Assembly (NCBI GenBank): GCA_026393275.1
Contig: JAPLAM010000017.1
Coordinates: 1 to 64,000 of the forward strand
DNA from: Arthrobacter sp.
GTDB taxonomy: Bacteria; Actinomycetota; Actinomycetes; Actinomycetales; Micrococcaceae
Reading direction: 5' to 3'
Length of the DNA: 64,000 nt
Numbering within the stretch: position 1 is the first letter of the stretch; every line of letters begins with the position of its first letter. The notes below the pieces were generated by a model. It saw nothing but the letters and a program-made list of their open reading frames with translations. It had not been told where the DNA came from and did no database searches. The translations under genes were made by a program, and so were the position numbers. Positions 1 through 6,898 of this stretch are shown piece by piece.

Positions 1-214
1 CAAGGACGGCAAGCTGCCCATCAACGTCTCCGGCGGGCTCAAGGCCAAGGGCCACCCGGTCGGCGCCACCGGCGTCTCGCAGCACGTCATCGCCGCGATG
101 CAGCTCACCGGCACCGCCGGCGACATGCAACTGGCCGCCCCGCGACGCGCCGCCGTGCAAAACATGGGCGGCGTCGGCATCGCGAACTACGTCAGCGTGC
201 TCGAAGCGCTCTAG
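1..214 (+). CDS. thiolase family protein, C-terminal part (start outside window)
   Basis: This is the 3' end of a thiolase (acetyl-CoA acetyltransferase or 3-ketoacyl-CoA thiolase) gene, read from base 2 to a TAG at 212-214. The visible 70 codons contain [14 protein letters not shown], which carries the conserved catalytic His of thiolases, and the C-terminal block [14 protein letters not shown]. Classical thiolases have a second catalytic Cys in the C-terminal loop; here the equivalent place reads N-M-G-G, as in SCP-x/lipid-transfer-type thiolases, so I infer that branch. The gene converges on the hydroxyacyl-CoA dehydrogenase gene 14 bp away, which fits a fatty-acid or side-chain oxidation locus. 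The substrate cannot be told from the fragment. Confidence 0.85.
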   Translation, partial: KDGKLPINVSGGLKAKGHPVGATGVSQHVIAAMQLTGTAGDMQLAAPRRAAVQNMGGVGIANYVSVLEAL

Positions 215-228
215 AAAACCACGCGGAG

Positions 229-1089
229 TCAGGAGTAGTCGTTGTAGAAGCCGCGGCCGCTCTTGATTCCCAGCCAGCCCTTGTTGATGTATTCCTGCAG
301 CATGGGGGCCGACTTGTTTTCGACACCGGCGAGCTCGCAGTAATGGTTCTCGATGTCCAGGACGACGTCCAGGCCCACCTCGTCCATGAAGCGGAATGGC
401 GTGGTCTCGGATTTGAAGACGTCGGCAAACAGGGCGTCCACGTCCTGCGGGCCCGCCACGCCCTCGGCCACGACCAGCAGGGATTCACGCTTGATCGCTG
501 CCCAGATCCTGTTGAAGATGAAGCCGGTGCTCTCCTTGCGCACCAGGTGCGGTTTGAGCGCGTACTTGGGCAGCTGGGCCATGAGCAGCTCGATGACCCG
601 CGGATCGGTGTGGCCGCTGGACATCAGCTCCACCGAACGCACCGCCGGCGGCATGTAGAAGTGCATGTTCAGGACACGCTCCGGGCTGCTCGCGCCGCCG
701 ATAAATTCGGAGGAGGCAAATGAGGAGGAGTTGCTGGCCAGCACGGCGTCCGGGGCTGCCAACTGATCAAGGTCAGCGAAGATCGCCTGCTTGAGCCCAA
801 GCTTCTCCGGGACTGCCTCGACCACGAGCCACGAATCCCGGAGGGCGTCGGCCAGATCGTCCTTCGCCGCGAGCCGGACCGCCGGAGTGCCCCCGAGCTC
901 TTCCACGGCGCGGTGGCGCTGCGTCGCGATGAACTCCACGGCGGCCCTGGCCACGGCGAGGTTTGTGTCGTAGACGCGGACTTCGCCGCCCTGGAGCGAA
1001 AGCATCAAGGCTATGCGCCGGCCCAGGGTGCCGCCGCCGATGACGGTGATGGGCCGGTCCGCGATGTTGGCGGGAAGCGTGTAGCTCAT
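229..1089 (-). CDS. 3-hydroxyacyl-CoA dehydrogenase, NAD-dependent
   Basis: The 286-residue protein has an N-terminal Rossmann fold with the dinucleotide motif GGGTLG at about residues 18-23, followed by an acidic VYD end of strand 2, and the helical C-terminal dehydrogenase domain (GFIFNRIW at about 190, and a GRGFY motif near the C-terminus). These features match the family that oxidises L-3-hydroxyacyl-CoA to 3-ketoacyl-CoA with NAD+. Length is normal for a single-domain FadB2/PaaH-type enzyme. The gene converges with the thiolase that would take its product. The start codon lies 178 bp from the divergent alcohol dehydrogenase start. Substrate chain length is not deducible. Confidence 0.88.
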   Translation of the reverse strand: MSYTLPANIADRPITVIGGGTLGRRIALMLSLQGGEVRVYDTNLAVARAAVEFIATQRHRAVEELGGTPAVRLAAKDDLADALRDSWLVVEAVPEKLGLKQAIFADLDQLAAPDAVLASNSSSFASSEFIGGASSPERVLNMHFYMPPAVRSVELMSSGHTDPRVIELLMAQLPKYALKPHLVRKESTGFIFNRIWAAIKRESLLVVAEGVAGPQDVDALFADVFKSETTPFRFMDEVGLDVVLDIENHYCELAGVENKSAPMLQEYINKGWLGIKSGRGFYNDYS

Positions 1090-1266
1090 GTCAGTTCCTT
1101 TCGGGAGGCAGCCGACGGTGCGGCGGCCAAGTTGACGCGTACGTGCTGGCGCCCTTGGCCATCAATACAAGGGCAGGAACGGCGGCAAGCACAAGGGCCG
1201 CACCGAAGACCAGGCAAGTGTTCTAAACTCGATCCCAGCCCATCCACCACCATGCGAGGAGCCCCC

Positions 1267-2322
1267 ATGCGCGCCACCATCATCCACGGCCCCGGCGACA
1301 TCCGAGTCGAAGACCGCGACTACCCCACCGTCCAGCTGCCCACCGACGTCGTCGTGAAGGTCACCGCCTCCTGCGTCTGCGGCTCGGATCTGTGGCCCTA
1401 CCGCGGGGTCAAGCCCACCCACAAACCGTCCGCCATCGGCCACGAGTTCATCGGCCTGGTCGAAAGCATCGGCGACGACGTCACGACCCTCGCCGTGGGC
1501 GACCTCGTGATCGCGCCGTTCGTGGTCAGCTGCGGCAAATGCCCGCAGTGCCTGGACGGCGTCACCGTGGCCTGCGACCACCTGGCCGGCTGGGGCGGCA
1601 AGGATGACACCGGCCTGGGCATCGACGGCGGCCAGGGCCAGGCCGTCCGGGTTCCGCTCGCCGACTCCACCCTGGTCAAGGTCCCCGGCGTTACCGAGCC
1701 GGACGACGCCCTGCGCGCCAGCCTGCTCACGCTCTCCGATGTCATGGCCACCGGCCACCACGCCGCCCTCGCAGCGAAGGCCGGCCCCGGCCGGACCGTC
1801 GTCGTCGTCGGCGACGGCGCCGTCGGTCTCTGCGGTGTGCTCGCCGCCAAGCGGCTGGGTGCGGAGCGGATCATTGCCATGTCCCGGCACGCCGACCGGC
1901 AGGCCATCGCCCGCGAATTCGGCGCCACGGACATCGTCGCCGAACGCGGAGACGACGGCGTGGCCAAGGTCCGCGAACTGCTCGGCGGCGTCCTGGCCGA
2001 CTCCGTGCTCGAGTGCGTCGGCACCAAGGAATCCATGGAGCAGGCGCTGCACAGCGTCCGCCCCGGCGGCGCGATGGGCTTTGTGGGCGTGCCGACCGGC
2101 GGCGCCGAAATCCCGGTGCGCTACCTCTTCGACACCAACATTTCGATCGCCGGCGGCATGGCCCCGGCCCGAACCTACATCCCGGAACTGCTGGCCGACG
2201 TGCTCGACGGCACCATCAACCCGGGCCGCGTGTTCGACGTCGTTCTGCCGTTGGAGGAGGCGCCCGAGGCGTACCGGGCGATGGACGAACGGCGCGCCAT
2301 CAAGGTCCTGCTGACCCCCTGA
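1267..2322 (+). CDS. zinc-dependent alcohol dehydrogenase (medium-chain dehydrogenase family)
   Basis: A 351-residue medium-chain alcohol dehydrogenase. Visible signatures are the catalytic-zinc region CVCGSD and GHEF (about residues 38-66), the structural-zinc cysteines in CGKCPQCLDGVTVAC (about 90-105), and the NAD(P)-binding VVVVGDGAVGLCG (about 177-190). Such enzymes interconvert alcohols and aldehydes or ketones using NAD(P). The reading frame stays open far upstream, but the ATG at 1267 is preceded by a GAGGA ribosome-binding site and begins exactly where family similarity begins. It is divergent from the hydroxyacyl-CoA dehydrogenase. The substrate is unknown. Confidence 0.85.
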   Translation: MRATIIHGPGDIRVEDRDYPTVQLPTDVVVKVTASCVCGSDLWPYRGVKPTHKPSAIGHEFIGLVESIGDDVTTLAVGDLVIAPFVVSCGKCPQCLDGVTVACDHLAGWGGKDDTGLGIDGGQGQAVRVPLADSTLVKVPGVTEPDDALRASLLTLSDVMATGHHAALAAKAGPGRTVVVVGDGAVGLCGVLAAKRLGAERIIAMSRHADRQAIAREFGATDIVAERGDDGVAKVRELLGGVLADSVLECVGTKESMEQALHSVRPGGAMGFVGVPTGGAEIPVRYLFDTNISIAGGMAPARTYIPELLADVLDGTINPGRVFDVVLPLEEAPEAYRAMDERRAIKVLLTP

Positions 2323-2331
2323 CCGGACGGA

Positions 2332-2360
2332 CCCGGAGCCGGCCCCGGGCCGGCTCCGGG
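2332..2360. terminator. GC-rich hairpin after the alcohol dehydrogenase gene
   Basis: A perfect 13-bp inverted repeat (CCCGGAGCCGGCC with its complement, 3-nt loop) begins 10 bp after the alcohol dehydrogenase stop codon. There is no T tract, so intrinsic termination would be weak; such hairpins still often close transcription units in high-GC actinobacteria. Confidence 0.45.
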
Positions 2361-2487
2361 CCCGCCGGCAGCGGGCGCCGGGGCCAGCCCGCGGCACCAG
2401 GGCCGGCGCTGGCGCGCGCTCTTGCACCGCCGCGGCAGCGGGTCTAGCGTGATGCGCATCAGCACCCGCAGCCCTCAAGGAGCCGTC

Positions 2488-2802
2488 ATGGCCAGGTTTG
2501 TGCAGATCATCGAATACCAGTCCTCCCGCATTGACGAGATCGAGGCGCTCGGCAGGCCCTCCCGGACCGAGGGAGACACCGCAGCGACCTTCCGCCGGAT
2601 CCTGAACACCGCGGACCGCGACCGGCCCGGGACGTACCTCCTCATCGTCGAATTCGACTCATATGAGTCGGCCATGGAGAACTCCCGGCGGCCGGAAACG
2701 TCCGAGTTCGCGGCGCAGATGGCCGCCCTGTGTGATTCCCCTCCGGTGTTCCGCAACCTCGACGTGCAGTGGGAGGACACCGGCGACGCGACGACCGCCT
2801 AG
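2488..2802 (+). CDS. conserved hypothetical protein, dimeric alpha/beta-barrel-like
   Basis: A 104-residue protein of a type common in Arthrobacter-like genomes. It begins MARFVQIIEY and alternates short strands with helices in the way small ferredoxin-fold (dimeric alpha/beta-barrel) proteins do. No catalytic motif is recognisable. The frame is open upstream, but the ATG at 2488 is chosen because AAGGAG lies 6 bp before it. The PEP-utilising enzyme gene begins 10 bp after its stop, so the two are probably cotranscribed. Function unknown. Confidence 0.7.
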   Translation: MARFVQIIEYQSSRIDEIEALGRPSRTEGDTAATFRRILNTADRDRPGTYLLIVEFDSYESAMENSRRPETSEFAAQMAALCDSPPVFRNLDVQWEDTGDATTA

Positions 2803-2812
2803 CCGGTGCGCG

Positions 2813-5563
2813 ATGCACTCCGCACCGGACGGCTCCGGACCGGACGGCGAGACGCCCGTCGGCGACGGGCCGGACGGTTATGCGCCGGACGGCTACGTGC
2901 TTGACCTCACCCGGACCGGCACCGCACCCCTGCGGCTTGTCGGCGGCAAGGCACTGAACCTCGGTAAGCTCATCGCCGCCGGCTTTCCGGTGCCGCCAGG
3001 CTTCTGCCTGACCACGGACGCCTACCGTCTGGCGGTGCCCGCCGGCTTGGACGCCCTGGCCGCCGGCCTCGACGGCGTTCCCGGGGGACATGCGCCCGAC
3101 GGCGGCGCTCCCGGCCTCCGGCACGCGGCCGGCCCGGAGCCGACGGCGGCCGGCGCCCGCGATTTGATCCTTGCCTCGGCCGTCCCACCCGCCGTCGAGG
3201 CGGCCGTCCGGGCGGCCTACGCCGCGCTGGGTCCTCAGCCGGCCGTGGCGGTACGCTCCTCCGCCACCGCCGAGGACCTGCCGTTCGCCAGCTTTGCCGG
3301 CCAGCAGGATTCGTACACCGGGGTCACCGGCGCGGACGCGGTCATCGATGCCGTCCACCGCTGCTGGGCCTCGCTGTGGAGCGACCGCGCCGTGGCCTAC
3401 CGGTCCGCCAACGGGATCAGCCACCGCGAGGTGGGGCTCGCCGTCGTCGTCCAGATCATGGTCGGCGCCGCGACCGCTGGCGTGCTGTTCACGGCCAACC
3501 CGGTAACGGGCACGCGGACCCAGACGGTGATCAATGCCAGTCCCGGGGCGGGGCAGGCGGTGGTGTCCGGCGCCGTAAATCCGGACCAGTTCACCGTGGA
3601 CACGGCGACCTCCACGGTCCTGCACCGCGTTCCCGGGGACGACAGTCCGGCGCGGGGCTGGAGCCTGGACGAGGCCGAAATCACCGAGTTAACCCGGCTG
3701 GGCGGCGCCGCCCAGGACCTTCTTGGCATGCCGCAGGACGTGGAGTGGGTCCTCGACGCCGGTGGTAAAGCCTGGCTGACGCAATCCCGCGCGATCACCA
3801 CGCTGTATCCGTTGGACGACCCCTTCTCCGGCGGCCCGTCCGCGATCGGCGCGGATCCTTCCGCCGGAGTCCGTGTCTATCTGTGCGGAACGTTGATGCA
3901 GGGGCTGACGCGCCCGATGACGCCGATGGGGCTTACCGCACTCGGCCTCGTGGGAAACCGGAAGGGCCCCTGGCGCTACATCAATCCCGGGCTGAGGATG
4001 TATGTGGATGTGACGCCGGCCGTGCGGAATAAATGGGGCCGGCGCTACCTGACGCGGATCCTGCCGCTGGCGGACGGCAGATCGGCCGCCGTTTTCCCCG
4101 AACTGCTGGCCGACCCGAGGTTCGCGCTCACGAAACGGACCCGGAAAGACACGCTCGAGGCGCTCAGGACCAGCCGCAGAGAGCGGACCCACAACCCGGC
4201 GCCGGGCGCCGGGCCGGGCATCTTCCTGCGACTGATCCCGTCGCTCATCGGTGCCGCGCTCCGGCCCCACGCGGAGCTCCGCCGGGCCGAGGCCTACGGG
4301 CAGCTCCTCGAAGCAGACTTGCTGCTGTCCGAGCCGGCGTCCGCCCTGCAGCGCCTTGACTACGCCGAGCAGATCCTGAACCGGAAGGTCGACGGGCTGA
4401 TGCGGGCCACCGTGACCGGACCGTCCGTGGGCTACATCATGCTGGCGGTGGCCCGCCGGCTGTTGCGCGGCATCGCAGCTCCCCGCGAGCTCGAGGCGGT
4501 GCTGCGCGGGCTGCCACACAATGTGACCACCGAAATGGACCTGGTCCTCTGGCAACTGGCGGTCCGCCTCGGCGCCGATCCGGCGTCGCGGGACGCGTTC
4601 CTGTCGCAGGATCCGGGCCGTCTCGCGGCCGCCTACCGTGCCGGTACGCTCCCCGCCGCGGCGCAGGCCGGGGTGCGGGACTTTCTGGCCAGGTACGGCC
4701 ACCGCGCGGTGGCCGAGATCGACCTCGGTATACCGCGCTGGTCCGAGGAACCGGGCCACATCCTCGGAATGATCTCCAACTACCTGCGCGTGGATGACCC
4801 TGAGCTGGCACCGGACCGGCAGTTCCGCCGGGCGGCCGAGCATGCAGAGGACAGGATCCGGAGCCTGGTGGGCCTGGCCGGTGCCCGCGGCCGATGGCGC
4901 GCGCGGCTGCTCGAACGCTGCCTGCGGCAGGTCCGGGAACTGTCCGGACTGCGCGAACTGCCCAAGTTCCACGTGGTGAAAATCCTCGGCGAAATGCGCC
5001 GCCAGCTGCTGCTGGTCGGCGCCGAACTGGTGCGCGCCGGCGTCGTGGCGGCCGCCGGGGATGTGTTCTTCCTCGACTTCGACGAGCTCCGTGTGGGGCT
5101 CCGCGGAGCTAAAATGCAGAGCCTCGTCGCCCGCCGCCGCCGCTTGTACGACGTCGAACTCCGGCGCCGCCGCATCCCGCGGCTGCTGCTCTCCGACGGG
5201 ACCGACGTCGAAGCCGCCATGATGGCCAGGGCTCCCTCGACCGGCGCCCTGACCGGGACCCCGGCGTCGGCCGGCACCGCCACGGGGACGGTCAGGGTGA
5301 TCCTGGACCCGGTGGGCGCGCGCCTGGAACCCGGCGAGATCCTAGTGGCGCCCTCGACGGACCCCGGCTGGACCCCGCTCTTCATGACGGCCGGCGCCCT
5401 GGTCATGGAGATGGGCGGCGTCATCTCGCACGGCGCCGTGGTGGCACGCGAGTACGGGATCCCCGCCGTGGTGGGCGTGCCGGACGCCACCGTCAGGCTC
5501 CGCACCGGGCAGAGCGTCACCGTGGACGGCGCCGCCGGAACCATCCGCGAGCTGCCCGGCTGA
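2813..5563 (+). CDS. PEP-utilising phosphotransferase, PEP synthase / rifampicin phosphotransferase-like
   Basis: A 916-residue protein with the three-part layout of dikinases. An N-terminal ATP-grasp PEP/pyruvate-binding domain holds VGGKALNLG at about 43 and AVRSSATAEDLPFASFAGQQ at about 147. A long helical middle domain follows. The C-terminal swivelling domain has the phospho-accepting His (His873) in GGVISHGAVVAREYGIPAV. This layout is shared by PEP synthase and rifampicin phosphotransferase (ATP-driven inactivation of rifamycins). The size, the spelling around the histidine and the absence of a PEP-synthase C-terminal barrel favour the rifampicin-phosphotransferase-like group, but the acceptor substrate is an inference. 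The start at 2813 excludes an out-of-family N-terminal extension in the longer open frame. Confidence 0.75.
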   Translation: MHSAPDGSGPDGETPVGDGPDGYAPDGYVLDLTRTGTAPLRLVGGKALNLGKLIAAGFPVPPGFCLTTDAYRLAVPAGLDALAAGLDGVPGGHAPDGGAPGLRHAAGPEPTAAGARDLILASAVPPAVEAAVRAAYAALGPQPAVAVRSSATAEDLPFASFAGQQDSYTGVTGADAVIDAVHRCWASLWSDRAVAYRSANGISHREVGLAVVVQIMVGAATAGVLFTANPVTGTRTQTVINASPGAGQAVVSGAVNPDQFTVDTATSTVLHRVPGDDSPARGWSLDEAEITELTRLGGAAQDLLGMPQDVEWVLDAGGKAWLTQSRAITTLYPLDDPFSGGPSAIGADPSAGVRVYLCGTLMQGLTRPMTPMGLTALGLVGNRKGPWRYINPGLRMYVDVTPAVRNKWGRRYLTRILPLADGRSAAVFPELLADPRFALTKRTRKDTLEALRTSRRERTHNPAPGAGPGIFLRLIPSLIGAALRPHAELRRAEAYGQLLEADLLLSEPASALQRLDYAEQILNRKVDGLMRATVTGPSVGYIMLAVARRLLRGIAAPRELEAVLRGLPHNVTTEMDLVLWQLAVRLGADPASRDAFLSQDPGRLAAAYRAGTLPAAAQAGVRDFLARYGHRAVAEIDLGIPRWSEEPGHILGMISNYLRVDDPELAPDRQFRRAAEHAEDRIRSLVGLAGARGRWRARLLERCLRQVRELSGLRELPKFHVVKILGEMRRQLLLVGAELVRAGVVAAAGDVFFLDFDELRVGLRGAKMQSLVARRRRLYDVELRRRRIPRLLLSDGTDVEAAMMARAPSTGALTGTPASAGTATGTVRVILDPVGARLEPGEILVAPSTDPGWTPLFMTAGALVMEMGGVISHGAVVAREYGIPAVVGVPDATVRLRTGQSVTVDGAAGTIRELPG

Positions 5564-5629
5564 GCGCGATCCCGGGCCTCCGGGCGCCCGACCCAAGCGT
5601 CATCGGGATTAACTCCAGCGCTTAGACCC

Positions 5630-5711
5630 TTGCACCCAAGCCCGGCGCCCCGTACGTTGGGGACAGCGGACGAATGTCTCCGCAGCCGTTGGCCTCCGTG
5701 GCCGTCGGAGA
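5630..5711 (+). promoter_or_regulatory. promoter and structured leader of the cold-shock gene
   Basis: TTGCAC (5630-5635) and TACGTT (5653-5658) are spaced 17 bp apart like sigma-70 -35/-10 boxes. They are followed by an untranslated leader of about 75 nt. The leader contains a hairpin at 5677-5711 with arms TCTCCG/CGGAGA enclosing a second GGCC/GGCC pairing. Long structured leaders are typical of cspA-type mRNAs, where they affect stability and translation at low temperature. The promoter call is by eye. Confidence 0.5.
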
Positions 5712-5738
5712 TCAGCAGCGTTTCAGAAGGATAATGGC

Positions 5739-5942
5739 ATGGCTACAGGCACAGTTAAATGGTTCAACGCCGAAAAGGGTTTTGGCTTCATTGCCCCGGA
5801 TGACGGGTCAGCCGACGTTTTCGCCCACTACTCGGCAATCGCCAGCAGCGGCTACCGCTCGCTGGATGAGAACCAGAAGGTCGAGTTCGACGTCACCCAG
5901 GGCCCGAAGGGCCCGCAGGCCGAGAACATCCGCCCCCTCTAG
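5739..5942 (+). CDS. cspA: cold-shock protein, CspA family
   Basis: A 67-residue single cold-shock domain. It starts [18 protein letters not shown], includes the RNP1 motif KGFGFI and the RNP2-like DVFAHYSAI, and ends with the usual basic and proline-containing tail. Proteins of this family bind single-stranded RNA and DNA and melt secondary structure as RNA chaperones in the cytoplasm. AGAAGG lies 7 bp upstream of the ATG. The gene stands alone between its own promoter and a strong hairpin, as is usual for csp genes. The symbol is given at family level because actinobacteria carry several paralogues. Confidence 0.95.
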   Translation: MATGTVKWFNAEKGFGFIAPDDGSADVFAHYSAIASSGYRSLDENQKVEFDVTQGPKGPQAENIRPL

Positions 5943-5985
5943 ACTTTCAGGAAAGCCCGGCCTGCCGGAAAACTTCTCCTAGAAG

Positions 5986-6030
5986 ACGCAGCAGCCCCTT
6001 CGGAATTTTCCGGAGGGGCTGCTGCTGCGT
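5986..6030. terminator. terminator hairpin after the cold-shock gene
   Basis: A long inverted repeat with outer arms ACGCAGCAGCCCCT and AGGGG...GCTGCGT and an inner CGGAA/TTCCG stem lies 43 bp after the csp stop codon. The stem is long and GC rich. A T tract is missing on the + strand, so termination is inferred from the hairpin alone. Confidence 0.65.
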
Positions 6031-6110
6031 TCCGGGCCGGGGCTCATGCTGCCGCCCGGCCGCCGCGGCTAGACTTGGCCGTAGATCCATTCCTCCGGAA
6101 GTAGTCCCTA

Positions 6111-6764
6111 ATGGTCCAACAGTTGATGGCCTTTGCGCTGACCTGCGTCGTCGTAGTCGTCGTCCCCGGCCCCGATTTTGCGCTCGTGCTGAAGAACGCC
6201 CACCGCGGATCCGGGTCGGCGGCAACAACGGCGGCCGGGATCATGGTCGGCAACACGATCCTTGCCCTTCTCGCCGTGCTCGGCGTCACGGCACTCTTAG
6301 GGGCCTCCGAAATTCTTGGCACCGTGATCAGGATCGCTGGTGCCGCCTACTTGCTCTTTCTGGGGATCAGCGCCCTTCGGGAGGCGTTCGGACGGCCCCG
6401 GAGCCAGCCCGCGGCGTCCGAACCCCCCGCGGCGTCCGAACCCAAGGTGCGGCTGGGCGGAGGCTCCCCCTTCCTGCAAGGGATGGTGAGCAACCTGCTC
6501 AACCCCAAGGTCGCCGTCTTCTATCTGTCTCTTTTCCCGCAGTTCAACCTCGGTCCGCTTCCTCCTTTGGAACAGCACGCTTTGATGGCCGGCATCTTCC
6601 TGCTCACCGCCCTGGCGTGGTACATCCTGCTTGTGCAGGCGCTCAAGAAGGTTTCCGCGGCGCTGGCCCGTCCGCGCGTGAAGCAGATCGTCACGGGTGG
6701 ATCCGGTACCGTCCTGGTCGGTGTGGGCGGGACAATCCTGACGAAATCCCTGATGTCCACGTAG
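6111..6764 (+). CDS. LysE/RhtB family exporter
   Basis: A 217-residue inner-membrane protein with about six hydrophobic segments. The N-terminal helix carries the family signature PGPDFALVLKNA (about residues 19-30), and a later block reads GMVSNLLNPKVAVFYLSLFPQF, trimmed here to its key part NLLNPKVAVFYL. LysE/RhtB proteins export amino acids such as lysine, arginine, homoserine or threonine, or related metabolites. A short Pro/Ala/Ser-rich stretch with the repeated PAASEP motif lies in the cytoplasmic loop at about residues 100-120. No regulator of the LysG type is adjacent. The exported substrate is unknown. Confidence 0.88.
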   Translation: MVQQLMAFALTCVVVVVVPGPDFALVLKNAHRGSGSAATTAAGIMVGNTILALLAVLGVTALLGASEILGTVIRIAGAAYLLFLGISALREAFGRPRSQPAASEPPAASEPKVRLGGGSPFLQGMVSNLLNPKVAVFYLSLFPQFNLGPLPPLEQHALMAGIFLLTALAWYILLVQALKKVSAALARPRVKQIVTGGSGTVLVGVGGTILTKSLMST

Positions 6765-6898
6765 CGATGCCCTGAACGGCGGTGTCCAGCGGCCGGGATT
6801 CCTGCCGCAGGATTCTGCCGCCACCCGGCGCGGATCTTGATGAATCCTTGACGCCGCCCTCCCCCGCCATGGCCCGACAGGGATGGAAGAATGGCTGC

